From Bacteroidales bacterium (GTDB taxonomy: Bacteria; Bacteroidota; Bacteroidia; Bacteroidales; P3), in assembly GCA_017449525.1 (NCBI GenBank), contig JAFTFL010000017.1, positions 1 through 64,000 of the forward strand: 64,000 nt of DNA, in the 5' to 3' direction. The notes beneath the pieces are model-generated. The model saw only the letters and a program-made list of their open reading frames with translations. It was not told the origin of the DNA and searched no databases. Shown in pieces: positions 36,226 to 45,773 of the stretch (position 1 is its first letter; each line of letters starts with the position of its first letter). The position numbers and the translations under genes are program-made.

Positions 36226-37058
36226 GTGGTCTTGTTTATCAGTTCGGAGGCCGGCATTTCCAGACGGGAGAAGGCGAACCACTTCTTGCCGAGGTCTTTG
36301 AGCGATGCGCCGACATGGTAGACGGTGTCGTCGATGCAGAGGAAACGGTCGTGGACGCGGTCGAACTGCGTTATGGTAATGGGGCGATATTGCGAATTGT
36401 GCCGCTTAAGGTCGAGGGCGAGTTGTGAAGATATGGACTTGGTGTAGATGGTGGCTTCGACGGCAGGCTCGCGCTTGCCGAGAAGGGAGAGTACAGTGTC
36501 GTCGATATAGTTGTCGAACAGGGCTATGCGCTGCTTTGCCGAGCGGACGAGGTCGGAGACAAAGCGGTAGGCATCGAACACCTGTCCATCGAAGAAGATG
36601 CCCTCGACAGGCGGAAGCGAGGTGCGTACAAAGAAATCAATTTTGCTGTCGTGTTCCTCCACCTTGCGCTCGATGTTCAACAGGCGTTGGTTGATGGAAT
36701 AGCCACGCAGGAGGTAGTCCTTCAGCACGGTGTTAGCCCATTGGCGGAACTTGGTGGCGTTAATGGAATTAACACGGTAGCCGACGGAAATAATCATATC
36801 AAGATTGAAGTAGGCTATCTCGCGCGTAACATTGCGCCCACCCTCAACTTGAACTTGTGCAATTTTTGCACATGTTGCACTCTCTTGTAATTCAGCGGTC
36901 TTGTAGATATTTCGGATATGGCGAACGATTACGGTGCGGTCTACGCCATAGAGGTGAGCAATCTGCGGTTGGGTGAGCCACACGGTATCGTGATTAATCT
37001 GCACCTCGATTTTCAGCGAGGAGTCGGGTTGGTATAGTATAATTTCGCCTGTATCCAT
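36222..37058 (-). CDS. RhuM-family protein with a PLD-like C-terminus
   Basis: 278 residues. The RhuM signature occupies the N-terminal half: VQINHDTVWLTQPQIAHLYG, VDRTVIVRHIRNIY, then EIAYFNLDMIISVGYRVNS and FRQWANTVLKDYLLRGY. The C-terminal half (RFVSDLVRSAKQRIALFDNY and FDRVHDRFLCID) looks like a phospholipase-D/nuclease-type domain with an HDRFL-containing active-site-like motif. Such fusions are common next to R-M genes. It is the first gene of the operon running to 32014, with overlapping stop and start with the GIY-YIG gene. Confidence 0.82.
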   Translation of the reverse strand: MDTGEIILYQPDSSLKIEVQINHDTVWLTQPQIAHLYGVDRTVIVRHIRNIYKTAELQESATCAKIAQVQVEGGRNVTREIAYFNLDMIISVGYRVNSINATKFRQWANTVLKDYLLRGYSINQRLLNIERKVEEHDSKIDFFVRTSLPPVEGIFFDGQVFDAYRFVSDLVRSAKQRIALFDNYIDDTVLSLLGKREPAVEATIYTKSISSQLALDLKRHNSQYRPITITQFDRVHDRFLCIDDTVYHVGASLKDLGKKWFAFSRLEMPASELINKTT

Positions 37059-37187
37059 TATGCTTCTTTGAATGAGATAAATATATAACGCGCAAAAGCG
37101 TAAAATATTGCAGAGGTCGTTAAATTTTGTTACTCAATGGAGAAAGTAACACCTACATACGGCAACTATATTGGGCGACAGATGCAT

Positions 37188-37365
37188 TTAAGGTTCGCCG
37201 AGGTATTGGTAGATGAGGGCTACTTGGCGAGGGGTGAAGCGTTTTTGGGTGGGGTGGTAGTTGGCTGAAAGTAGGGCTTGCCAAAGGGCGGTGTTGTGGC
37301 TGCTTGCTCGGATGATGTAACAGAAGGAGGGTTCTTGCCGTAAGGCTTGGGATCCACCTTCCGCA
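37188..37365 (-). pseudogene. C-terminal remnant of a DUF4248 phage-type protein
   Basis: The minus strand reads FCYIIRASSHNTALWQALL, then KRFTPRQVALIYQYLGEP and a stop at 37188. The TPRQV...YLGEP ending is the conserved C-terminus of DUF4248 proteins of Bacteroidales prophages. No start or N-terminal part is found upstream. It marks the right edge of the accessory region. Confidence 0.55.
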
Positions 37366-37390
37366 CGTCTTAAAGCCTAAAACACAACGG

Positions 37391-37419
37391 GGCGAAACCC
37401 CACAAGGTCTCGCCCCATT
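37391..37419 (-). terminator. Terminator of the T9SS cargo gene
   Basis: GGGGCGA pairs with TCTCGCCCC, extended by AACCCC/GGT pairing. The minus strand then reads GTTGTGTTTT. It lies 60 bases after the stop at 37482. Confidence 0.7.
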
Positions 37420-37481
37420 GACACATCATGTAAAGCTGTGGCACCCACAACGTGATGGATGCCACACCTCAGTTGATACAC

Positions 37482-40058
37482 TTACTGCTTGATGAACTTG
37501 GCAGTGGCGGAGGTGTTACCCTTCACGACCTGCACGAAGTAGATACCTGCTGCCAGACCGCTCACGTTCAGCGTGGAGGTCGCTCCGCTCACAGCCGTGC
37601 TGCTCACCATGCGACCGTTGATGTCGAGAATACGTACCATGCTACCCTCTTCCACGCCAGCAATGTTGAGGTGGTACTGAGCGGGGTTGGGATAGAGGCT
37701 GATAGCCATAGTCTCAGAAGCATCCTCAATGCCTGCACGCTGCGAATAGATACGACCATCGGGATGGACATACCACTGCACATCAGTCAACTGCGGAACA
37801 GCGAAATGGCTGTAATTGGCTTGCATCATAGCGTCGGTGCCACTCAGCACGCGGCGCCCCTCGGCAAAGCCTAAAGTATAATCGGTTCCACCATTACTTT
37901 CACTCATACTGAAAGGCAACACAGCGTACGAACCCGACAGGTTTTCCGTAACTGCCACCGTACTCATAGAGTCTGCCAGGATGATAAAGGCCTCACTGTC
38001 ATAGCTGAAAGCACTTCCGAAAGATACGGTAGAAGCGTAGGCTGCCATGATGCCACCCATGTTGCGGGCGCTCAACATACCGAACGCCTCAACCACACTG
38101 GCTGGCATGTGTTCAGTGTCAATCGTACAAGTATTGTTATTGAACGTACCGCTGCGCAACTCGGCATTGGCCTCATAGAGGATGAGGGTAGGAGTATCAC
38201 CACGGTTGTTCTGAATACTCGTGTTCTCCACCACAAGGCGACCATTGATTTCCTCATCGTTGGAGTAGACCGAAATGATGCCCTCCGAAGCATTGCCATC
38301 TATCGTGCATCCCGTCAGTGTAACATCGTAACCTGAAATGAAGCTATCGGAGAGTGTGTCGTTCGCTATGACGCAGTTCTTCATGCTGAACTTTCCGGCA
38401 CGGTAGGTCAGGCTGGCGATGGAACTGTTGCTCACCGTAACGTTATTGAAGCGCACATCCTCGCCCTTCACAATATGCACTGGCATGTTTACACTGTCGA
38501 AGATTATCTTGTAGTTGTCGTTGGGGTTACCCAGCTCAAACAGGTCAGCCTGGAACATGTTGAAGGGTGTTTCGACGGTTCCTCCATCATCACCCGGGTT
38601 GGGGCGAACAGCCGCGCGATGTCCATAGAAGTGGATGTCGCGCTGGTAGGGGTAGATATGCACAATGCTGGCCCCACCATAAGCTTTCTTCATAGGAATA
38701 GGAACAGAAGCAGTGGCGCTAATAGTATCATCATTCATCAGGTAGAACACGCCCATAAAGTCGGCGTTCCCGATAGCGCTCTGCAAGTCTTTCTTGGCCA
38801 GCGCGGGAGTAGAACCGTCGTTCTCGTCGTTACCAGCCACAGGATCCACATAGTAAGTCTGCAAGGTGTTCTCGGTAATGATGAGGCCATACGACCCCTC
38901 CTCCATTGCGGAGTACGACGTAACCACCACATGGTAGGTTCCAGCCTCGAGTTCGGCCACGATTAAACTTTTGTTACCCCCATGCGCATCATCATTCATA
39001 TCAACCAGGTTGTTGTTGGCATCATAGAGTAGCAGGTAGCTGTCAAAATCGGTCAGCGAGTCGGGCATGGCAATACTGTACACCTTGCCAGCAGTGGCCG
39101 TGAACGAATAGCCCTTGGCATAGCAACCAGCACGGCTTCTGGGCGACAGCAACACGGGGCATGCTTCGACCAACGAGTCGACTGCCAACTGGTTAAGAGC
39201 TATAGGCTGATAGGTCAACGTAGCAGGGGTAACGGTGGGATGGTTGAGCAAAGATGCAGATAGGCGGAACGCATTGCTGAACTCCCCTTCCACATAATTG
39301 TACAGAACCACAATATAGTGCGTACCTGCTTCGAGCACATGATGGGTAATCCCAGCAGGGATATCCATGATGTAATGTGCATCATTGAAATAGGCATCTA
39401 CACTGGGAAGTGGTACCTCACCATCAGGCTCCACATCATCATCGGCAGAAAGGAACATGTCAACGATGGCGGTCTCGGTAAGGGTAATGCTATAACCTTT
39501 TGCAAAGCAGAGCATGTTGTCTACCCATAACATGAGCGGAGACTGCTCGGTCAGCGAGTCTACCAGCATCTGACCGAATGTCATCGGTGTATAGGTGAGT
39601 GTCTGTGCAACTGGAATTATACGCTTGCTGATCACCAAGTCGAACGAACCATGATCGAAGAAACCATAGCCTGTTACCAGCACGTTGTAGGTGCCAGCCT
39701 CAAGGAGGAGACCCGTGAGGCAACTACCATCGCAGTCGTCATCATTACTGGCGATTTCTTGAAAGTCGGAAGACAACAGGAAGAGATAGCCATCCCACGA
39801 TGTAGTATTATCAACATAGATGTTGACCAAAGCAGAATCGGTAAGGGTGAAGCTGTACCCTTTGGCATAGCAACCTACGCGCTTATCTTTCAGCACGGTG
39901 CTGCTGATAGTTAGAGAGTCGCTGGTGCGAGCGGTGTCGCCAGTGAAAGCCAGCGTTTGGTAGGTCAGTTCGCGCACGTACAACGTGTCGTTATCGGCGC
40001 GTGCCACACTGAACATACCGGCCAGTAGCAGCACACATCCGAGTAATAACTTTTTCAT
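37482..40058 (-). CDS. Secreted T9SS cargo protein with PPC-like repeats and beta-helix
   Basis: The start at 40058 (MKKLLLGCVLLLAGMFSVARA) gives a clean signal peptide; 858 residues. Three repeats of about 110-130 residues share CYAKGYSFTLT and LEAGTYNVLVTGYG-type strands, like pre-peptidase C-terminal domains. A middle segment (YYVDPVAGNDENDGSTPALA) opens a right-handed parallel beta-helix. The C-terminus is a type A sorting signal: SLYPNPAQYHLNIAG ... VRILDINGRMV ... GLAAGIYFVQVV ... KFIKQ. It should be exported through type IX secretion and attached to the cell surface. No catalytic residue set was recognised, so an adhesin or carbohydrate-binding role is as likely as an enzyme. Confidence 0.85.
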   Translation of the reverse strand: MKKLLLGCVLLLAGMFSVARADNDTLYVRELTYQTLAFTGDTARTSDSLTISSTVLKDKRVGCYAKGYSFTLTDSALVNIYVDNTTSWDGYLFLLSSDFQEIASNDDDCDGSCLTGLLLEAGTYNVLVTGYGFFDHGSFDLVISKRIIPVAQTLTYTPMTFGQMLVDSLTEQSPLMLWVDNMLCFAKGYSITLTETAIVDMFLSADDDVEPDGEVPLPSVDAYFNDAHYIMDIPAGITHHVLEAGTHYIVVLYNYVEGEFSNAFRLSASLLNHPTVTPATLTYQPIALNQLAVDSLVEACPVLLSPRSRAGCYAKGYSFTATAGKVYSIAMPDSLTDFDSYLLLYDANNNLVDMNDDAHGGNKSLIVAELEAGTYHVVVTSYSAMEEGSYGLIITENTLQTYYVDPVAGNDENDGSTPALAKKDLQSAIGNADFMGVFYLMNDDTISATASVPIPMKKAYGGASIVHIYPYQRDIHFYGHRAAVRPNPGDDGGTVETPFNMFQADLFELGNPNDNYKIIFDSVNMPVHIVKGEDVRFNNVTVSNSSIASLTYRAGKFSMKNCVIANDTLSDSFISGYDVTLTGCTIDGNASEGIISVYSNDEEINGRLVVENTSIQNNRGDTPTLILYEANAELRSGTFNNNTCTIDTEHMPASVVEAFGMLSARNMGGIMAAYASTVSFGSAFSYDSEAFIILADSMSTVAVTENLSGSYAVLPFSMSESNGGTDYTLGFAEGRRVLSGTDAMMQANYSHFAVPQLTDVQWYVHPDGRIYSQRAGIEDASETMAISLYPNPAQYHLNIAGVEEGSMVRILDINGRMVSSTAVSGATSTLNVSGLAAGIYFVQVVKGNTSATAKFIKQ

Positions 40059-40110
40059 AGTTCTAAAATGTGTTTTGTTGTTTTGATGTATGTATTGTTT
40101 AACTGTAATA

Positions 40111-41283
40111 CTATTGGTTGTATACAAATGTGCCATGCTCGCCGCTGACGGTTACTTGAGCACGATCTGCAGCCTCGCAATGGCCTATAACCTGCGCATC
40201 CACTCCGAACGAATGGCAAATGTCAATGATGTCTTGCGCAGTAGCCTCGTCTGTGTAGACCTCCATGCGATGTCCCATATTAAAAACGGTGTACATCTCA
40301 CGCCAGTCGGTACCACTCTCTTTCTGTATAAGCCGAAAAAGTGGTGGTGTAGGAAGCAGGTGATCCTTGACAACATGCAGGTGATCAATAAAATGAAGCA
40401 CCTTGGTCTGCGCGCCACCACTGCAGTGCACCATGCCGTGGATGCGAGAGCGATGCACATCGAGCACACGGCGTATAATCGGCGCATAGGTACGGGTGGG
40501 CGACAGCACCATGTGGCCAACGTCCACACCTTCCACCTCAGTGGCATCGGTAAGTTTACGACTGCCACAGTACACCACTTCGGCTGGGAGTTCTGCATCG
40601 TAGCTCTCAGCAAAGCGGGACGCGTAGAGGTGATTGAACACATCATGGCGTGCCGAAGTGAGGCCGTTGCTACCCATGCCACCATTGTAAGACTCTTCGT
40701 ACAAGGCCTGCCCATAGGAGGCTATGCCCACCACCACGTCGCCAGCCGCTATGCGGATATTGTCCACCACATCGGCGCGGCGCATGCGTGCAGTTACGGT
40801 GCTATCAACTATCACAGTGCGCACCAAATCGCCAACATCAGCCGTCTCGCCCCCAGTGAGGTAGATACCAATGCCGAGGTCGCGCATCTGCTGCAGAAAC
40901 TCTTCGGTACCCTCGATGAGAGCCTTGATAACCTCGCCTGGTATGAGCCTCTTATTGCGGCCTATAGTGGAGGAGAGCAGGATGTTGTCCGTAGCACCCA
41001 CACACAGCAGATCATCGAGGTTCATCACAACGGCATCAATAGCAATACCTTTCCACACACTGAGATCGCCCGTCTCCCGCCAATACATGTAAGCAAGCGA
41101 CGACTTGGTTCCAGCTCCGTCAGCATGCATAATGTTGCAGTAAGCAGGGTCTCCGCCCATGTAGTCAGGTATAATTTTGCAGAAAGCGTTGGGGAAAAGC
41201 CCTTTATCGAGCTTCTCAATGGCCGCATGGACATCTTCCTTAGCTGCTGATACTCCACGCATATTGTACTTCAACGTATCCAT
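40111..41283 (-). CDS. purM: Phosphoribosylformylglycinamidine cyclo-ligase (AIR synthase)
   Basis: 390 residues, the long form usual in Bacteroidetes. MHADGAGTKSSLAYMY is the conserved DGxGTK loop, IAIDAVVMNLDDLLCVGA the nucleotide-binding region, and IYLTGGETADVGDLVRT the GGETA motif. Near the C-terminus VFNMGHRMEVY corresponds to the family's NxG region. It closes the imidazole ring of aminoimidazole ribotide in purine synthesis. Single gene, flanked by unrelated functions; it starts right after the truncated AlbA_2 gene. Confidence 0.92.
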   Translation of the reverse strand: MDTLKYNMRGVSAAKEDVHAAIEKLDKGLFPNAFCKIIPDYMGGDPAYCNIMHADGAGTKSSLAYMYWRETGDLSVWKGIAIDAVVMNLDDLLCVGATDNILLSSTIGRNKRLIPGEVIKALIEGTEEFLQQMRDLGIGIYLTGGETADVGDLVRTVIVDSTVTARMRRADVVDNIRIAAGDVVVGIASYGQALYEESYNGGMGSNGLTSARHDVFNHLYASRFAESYDAELPAEVVYCGSRKLTDATEVEGVDVGHMVLSPTRTYAPIIRRVLDVHRSRIHGMVHCSGGAQTKVLHFIDHLHVVKDHLLPTPPLFRLIQKESGTDWREMYTVFNMGHRMEVYTDEATAQDIIDICHSFGVDAQVIGHCEAADRAQVTVSGEHGTFVYNQ

Positions 41284-41975
41284 TGATTATCCTTTATTTC
41301 GAAGTGCAAAGATACTAATTTATCTACACATAGACACATCCAATACAAATCCACATAAACCACCATAATGCTCGTTTGTTCTGGATTGATGGTCATCGTG
41401 CCGTTATCCATGAGATTGTAATGTTCAATGATTTCCATGTCAGACATCTGCTTTACATGACTTTTCACACGGTCGGAATGACGGATGTCATCAGCAAATC
41501 TTGCAACATTTTCATTCGGTATATCTTCCAACTTAGTCCTTGTCAACAGCAGTTCCCATTGGTAGGCTCCTTTCTCTATGGACAATCTTTGCAGGTCTTC
41601 GTTTCTCACAGGCTCACATTTATCCCCGACTCGCATGTATATCTTGCCATCGGAAGTGGTGGCAATAGATTTCAACGATGGAGCCACATACACCTCAAAG
41701 CATTGAGCGCCATTTTGATGAATTAGCCGTTCAGATGCTGCAATGCTAACATTGAAACATAGGCTCCTCAGCCGAGATATGGTATCATTGATTTCTTCAT
41801 CTCCTACGATCTGATTTGGCAGCGGGTCTTTAGTCTCGTCTTCAATGCCTACGTATATAGTACCACCCTGTGCGTTTGCCAATGCCACACAAGTTACGGG
41901 AAGGTCCATGAATCCTTTGTCGCCAGAGCGTATCTTCCTAATGCTCTTAAACTCCTTTGTCTGTTTCTCTGTCAT
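41271..41975 (-). CDS. Truncated AlbA_2-domain protein
   Basis: 234 residues. TKEFKSIRKIRSGDKGFMDL and LANAQGGTIYVGIED are the N-terminal half of an AlbA_2/Schlafen-like ATP-binding protein; IYMRVGDKCEPVRNEDLQRL is the family's middle. After DNGTMTINPEQTSIM the normal family sequence (a NLG region and HATPase_c_4 part) is absent, replaced by non-homologous codons to a stop 13 bases inside purM. It is probably a relict; a working N-terminal domain cannot be excluded. Confidence 0.6.
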   Translation of the reverse strand: MTEKQTKEFKSIRKIRSGDKGFMDLPVTCVALANAQGGTIYVGIEDETKDPLPNQIVGDEEINDTISRLRSLCFNVSIAASERLIHQNGAQCFEVYVAPSLKSIATTSDGKIYMRVGDKCEPVRNEDLQRLSIEKGAYQWELLLTRTKLEDIPNENVARFADDIRHSDRVKSHVKQMSDMEIIEHYNLMDNGTMTINPEQTSIMVVYVDLYWMCLCVDKLVSLHFEIKDNQWIR

Positions 41976-42240
41976 ATCTCCAAAACGTTATTGTAAATAG
42001 TCGCCTCACGGAAACAGGGCGCAGAGTTAGAGAGAAATAATGAGACGCGTTTTGTAAACAAGCATAAATACAAGGGCTGTCGTGCACAAAAAGCACGGCA
42101 GAGACCACTCCATGCCACTCTACGGCTATTTTTACAGAAGTGCCAGAATCTGCACGCATTGCATCACACATCTACCCTCTGCAGGGGGTGCGCAATCCGT
42201 TCTGCACACCTATTTGTTATAAAACAGTGAGAATGTGGAG

Positions 42241-43038
42241 CTATGACCGATGCGATATGTCGCCGAGATGGAACAGGCGGCAGGCTACAGCCGAGGTGCG
42301 CTCGGCCACCTCCTCTACCGATACTCCTTTCAACTCGGCCACGGTTTGGGCCACAAGGGGTAGGAAAGCACTCTCGTTGCGCTTGCCTCGGTGGGGCACT
42401 GGTGCTAAATAGGGGGCATCGGTCTCCAGAAGGAGATGATCTAAAGGGATGGCTTTCACCACTTCGGGCAAAGTACTTTTGCGAAAGGTCAGCACGCCTC
42501 CTATGCCCAAGGCGAACCCCATCTCGACAGCCAGACGTGCATCGTCCACACTGCCTGAGAAGCAGTGTAGCACTCCTTTGTATCGGGCGGTCGAGCGGCT
42601 GCTGAGCAACGCCATCAGCTCGGCATAAGCATTGCGCACATGGATGGAGACGGGCAGCGACAGTTCTTCTGCCCAGTCGAGTTGCTGGCGCAGTGCCATT
42701 TCCTGCTGCTCACGGTAGGTGGTGTCGTGGTATAAATCAAGACCTATCTCGCCAACCCCCACGTAGGTCGCCTCGCTGCTGTGCAACCGACGGTACACGT
42801 CGCCCAACTGGCTCTCCACATCCAGTGCGACACTGGTGGGATGAAGCCCCATCATAGGGCGAAACAGCGCAGGGTATCTGCTGCATAGAGTCAACATGTC
42901 GTCGTGGGTACTGCTGTCAATGGCGGGTAGGAGCATCAAGCCCACGCCAGCCTGTAGGGCACGCTGCACAACCTCGTCCACATCGGTGCGAAACGCCTCG
43001 TCGTAGAGGTGGGTATGGGTGTCGATAAGGGGAGTCAT
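42241..43038 (-). CDS. TatD-family metal-dependent DNA hydrolase
   Basis: 265 residues, full length. Metal-binding signatures are all present: LIDTHTHLYD (HxH), VGEIGLDLY (Glu ligand), SIHVRNAY (His ligand), LHCFSGSVD (His ligand) and LLLETDAPYLAP (Asp ligand). The family carries 3'-5' exonuclease and related metal-dependent hydrolase activity in the cytoplasm. It lies 39 bases after the DUF2520 gene and is likely co-transcribed. The symbol is not assigned because several paralogues share this signature. Confidence 0.9.
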   Translation of the reverse strand: MTPLIDTHTHLYDEAFRTDVDEVVQRALQAGVGLMLLPAIDSSTHDDMLTLCSRYPALFRPMMGLHPTSVALDVESQLGDVYRRLHSSEATYVGVGEIGLDLYHDTTYREQQEMALRQQLDWAEELSLPVSIHVRNAYAELMALLSSRSTARYKGVLHCFSGSVDDARLAVEMGFALGIGGVLTFRKSTLPEVVKAIPLDHLLLETDAPYLAPVPHRGKRNESAFLPLVAQTVAELKGVSVEEVAERTSAVACRLFHLGDISHRS

Positions 43039-43077
43039 GGCCGATTACAAGAGATTTTGTACCACAGCTGTAGGTAT

Positions 43078-43932
43078 TCAACCGCGGTGGGTGCGCTCCA
43101 TGATGAGTTTGGTCATGAGGTCGTAGAGTTCAAGCAGTGCGGCATCGTCGGCCAAGAGGGCGCGCTGGTGGTCAATGGTGTGGCTGTCGCGGCGCACGGC
43201 TGGTCCGGTGAGGGTGTGCCACAACGGGGGGTGCCACACTTTGCCAGCAGTGCTGACAATGAGGGGTTGCAGCACCTCGAATGGAAGGTGGTATTGCTGC
43301 AACAAATCGGCCGCCACGGCATAGAGGGCTCCCGAGAAGTTGCTGACCATGGTGGCTGCAAGGTGCAGTCGCTGCCGTCCTTCGCCCTCCACATGGTAGA
43401 TGGCTGGCGACACAGGCTGCAGCAGCGCGCGTATGCGCTGCTCGGCAGCAGGCGACGAGGCTTCGATGCAGAAGGGTAAGGTGGCGTAGTCCATAGGAAT
43501 ATCGCGCACAAAGGTTTGGGGCGACCATATCACCCCGTTGTGGCGGCTAATGGGAGCCAGCACGATGCGCCCCACCGAGCCCGAGGTGTGGAGCACTAAG
43601 GCCTCGCGCAGGTGCAGGTCGAGCGCCAGGTCAAATAGGGCATCGTCGCTCACGGCCAATACGTAGACATCGGCCGTAGGATAGAGCAACTGCAGTTTGT
43701 CGATGGGCTCAGCCATCACTTTCGAGGCCAGCGCCTCCGCGTGGTCAAAGTCGCGCGACCACACCTGTAGTATCTGGTGTCCGGCAGCATGGAATGCCTG
43801 CGCCAAGTGGGTAGCCACGTTGCCCGAACCCAGCAGCGTGATGACTTGTGGCTGCATGCTGCCACCGGTGGTGGCAGCACTGTCGGTGGCAGTGGACACA
43901 GGGTGTTGCTCCATCGTGGTGAAGTATTGCAA
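43078..43932 (-). CDS. Rossmann-like DUF2520 oxidoreductase-family protein
   Basis: 284 residues; the start may be the internal Met of MQPQVITLLGSG (about 43857). VITLLGSGNVATHLAQAFHAAG is the GxGxxA dinucleotide-binding loop. VLAVSDDALFDLA and LVLHTSGSVG follow, and the DUF2520 C-terminal helical domain covers RLHLAATMVSNFSGALYAVA and LTGPAVRRDSHTIDHQ. The fold resembles ketopantoate/pyrroline-carboxylate reductases; the substrate is not known. Neighbours (tatD, DUF2795) are housekeeping. Confidence 0.85.
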   Translation of the reverse strand: MQYFTTMEQHPVSTATDSAATTGGSMQPQVITLLGSGNVATHLAQAFHAAGHQILQVWSRDFDHAEALASKVMAEPIDKLQLLYPTADVYVLAVSDDALFDLALDLHLREALVLHTSGSVGRIVLAPISRHNGVIWSPQTFVRDIPMDYATLPFCIEASSPAAEQRIRALLQPVSPAIYHVEGEGRQRLHLAATMVSNFSGALYAVAADLLQQYHLPFEVLQPLIVSTAGKVWHPPLWHTLTGPAVRRDSHTIDHQRALLADDAALLELYDLMTKLIMERTHRG

Positions 43933-44027
43933 TTGGCTATACGAAGAGGCTTCGCTCTCTGTACCCGTCGGGTGTGAGAGCGGAAGCCTCTTGTCTGTGA
44001 TACTGTTCGTGGATCGGCACCACGCCC

Positions 44028-44249
44028 TTAGTACTCATCCTCCTCAAAGAAGAAGTCTTCTTTGGTTGGATAGTCGGGCCAAATGTCCTCAATGCTGTCG
44101 TAGGGGTCGCCCTCGTCCTCAATCTCTTGGAGATTTTCGATGACTTCCATGGGTGCTCCCGTACGCTGTGCATAGTCTATGAGCTCCTCTTTAGTAGCCG
44201 GCCACGGTGCATCTTCAAGCTTAGATGCCAGTTCTAATGTCCAATACAT
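44028..44249 (-). CDS. DUF2795 family small acidic protein
   Basis: 73 residues. MYWTLELASKLEDAPWPATK and ELIDYAQRTGAPMEVIENLQ are the DUF2795 core; the tail is strongly acidic (EDFFFEEDEY). Very widespread in Bacteroidetes, with no proven role. No signal peptide or membrane segment. Confidence 0.85.
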   Translation of the reverse strand: MYWTLELASKLEDAPWPATKEELIDYAQRTGAPMEVIENLQEIEDEGDPYDSIEDIWPDYPTKEDFFFEEDEY

Positions 44250-44392
44250 CGGTTGCTATTTAATGTAACTACGTTGTTTCTATGTTTTTGTCCTGCACGG
44301 CGGCAAACCTGTAGGCCGACGACAGGAGTATTCCTCACCTTGCGTTGCGCGTTAGCACAAGTGGATGCAGTAACGCCACGCGCATGGGCATA

Positions 44393-44959
44393 TTATGTCG
44401 CTTGCCAAAAATTTTCGTCTCCTCCCGTGCCAACCACTATCCAGCGCGCTACAACAAACAGAAAGTCAGACAATCTGTTTAGATATTGACCCACCTCGGC
44501 AGGCACTTCGGACGTGCGACGCAGGCTGACCACGCGGCGTTCGGCTCGCCGGCATACGGTGCGCGCCACATGGCACTGGGCTGCTGCCACAGGTCCTCCA
44601 GGCAGCACAAAGGCTTTCAATGGAGGCAACTGCTGCGAGAGCTTGTCGATACGCTCCTCGAGCGCAACCACTTGCCCAGGTGCCACTTGGGGCAAGCGTT
44701 CCAGCATGGCCTCATCCTCTGTTGCCAGCACGGTTTGCACCACAAAAAGCACCTGCTGCGTTTGCTTTAGCCACCCATAGAGTTCGGCCATAGCCGGCAC
44801 ACCGAGCAGCCGAACCTGATCGGCCACAAGGCCCACCAGCGAAGTGAGTTCGTCCACCGTGCCGTAAGCCTCGACTCGCAGGTCGTCCTTCGCCACGCGT
44901 GAGCCGCCCACCAGCGAGGTAGTACCCTCGTCGCCCGTTCGTGTATACACCTTCCCCAT
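44393..44959 (-). CDS. Cob(I)alamin adenosyltransferase, PduO type
   Basis: 188 residues. The N-terminal VYTRTGDEGTTSLVGGSRV is the ATP-binding signature of PduO-type enzymes. It continues with AYGTVDELTSLVGLV, LFVVQTVLATEDEA and the conserved RTVCRRAERRVVSL and YLNRLSDFLFVVAR. It transfers the adenosyl group to cob(I)alamin to make coenzyme B12. NifU-like 44981 is 21 bases upstream in the same direction. Confidence 0.92.
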   Translation of the reverse strand: MGKVYTRTGDEGTTSLVGGSRVAKDDLRVEAYGTVDELTSLVGLVADQVRLLGVPAMAELYGWLKQTQQVLFVVQTVLATEDEAMLERLPQVAPGQVVALEERIDKLSQQLPPLKAFVLPGGPVAAAQCHVARTVCRRAERRVVSLRRTSEVPAEVGQYLNRLSDFLFVVARWIVVGTGGDENFWQAT

Positions 44960-44980
44960 GTCGACTAAAAAGCCTAAGGC

Positions 44981-45229
44981 TCAAATGCGTTCTACTGATT
45001 GCACCTCGGGAATAGCCTGCTTCAGAGCGCGCTCAATGCCGTCTTTCAGCGTCTGCATGGCATGCGGACATGAGCCACAATGGCCTTTGAGGCGAACGAT
45101 GACAACGCCCTCGGCCGTCATGTCGACGTATTCCACATCACCGCCATCCTGCTGCAGGTAGGGGCGTATCTGCGCCAACGCATTTTGAACTTTGCGCGTA
45201 ACATTTTCTCTATTTTCGTCGGTAATCAT
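44981..45229 (-). CDS. NifU C-terminal-domain Fe-S scaffold protein
   Basis: Start taken at MITDENRENV (45229), 82 residues; the frame extends upstream to 45277 without family-like sequence. YLQQDGGDVEYVDM and VRLKGHCGSCPHAMQTLKDG carry the CxxC that binds a transient Fe-S cluster in NfuA/NifU proteins. Cytoplasmic Fe-S delivery. It probably shares a transcript with the adenosyltransferase gene downstream. Confidence 0.88.
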   Translation of the reverse strand: MITDENRENVTRKVQNALAQIRPYLQQDGGDVEYVDMTAEGVVIVRLKGHCGSCPHAMQTLKDGIERALKQAIPEVQSVERI

Positions 45230-45420
45230 AGCACGTACCTTTTCTTTCTCTAATCTATTAACTATCAATCCCAGCAACGCCGTATCGACACCCGCTCAGC
45301 ATGTGTCGCACAACTGCTGGTAAATTGCAAAAGTACACCTTTATTTTGACATAGGGCATCGCGCACCTCTTTCTTTCGCGCCGTCGAAGTGCGGGGAAGA
45401 TGCAGCACAGGGCAAGGTCT

Positions 45421-45486
45421 CACGCCGTACGGCCGAGGGGTGCATGCCGTACGACGGGAGGTCGCAAGCCGTACGGCACAATATCC
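45421..45486. repeat. Three 22-bp tandem units with a CCGTACGG palindrome
   Basis: Units begin at 45421, 45443 and 45465 with CA(C/T/A)GCCGTACG(G/A)C, exactly two helical turns apart. The palindromic core suggests a dimeric DNA-binding protein. Confidence 0.65.
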
Positions 45487-45765
45487 TCACAACAAGTTGA
45501 CATGCGGCCACATAGCACAAAACTTAGGCCAACGCCGTACAAAAGCCGCCCCCCACACTGCAGTCTTGTGGGGGTCAGCAACAACTATAATCGTTATACA
45601 AACTCATGTATCGGGGGGGCTCGTCGCGAACGATGCTCACGGGGGTTCTGCCCTGTCGGGGACTGCAAAGATACGCACATTTCGCCACATGTGCAACTAC
45701 CCGTACCCAGCGGCTCGTACTCTTTGCAAGCCAATGGCGCGCATGCGCAATAGAGAAAATCTGTG

Positions 45766-45773
45766 TATCTTTG
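45766..45773 (+). promoter_or_regulatory. -7 box for the outer-membrane protein gene at 45833
   Basis: TATCTTTG matches TAnnTTTG, followed by GC and a 60-base leader. Confidence 0.7.

Noticed and set aside
40090..41250. 386-codon plus-strand frame opposite purM
   Set aside because: The minus strand encodes an unambiguous PurM with all motifs.
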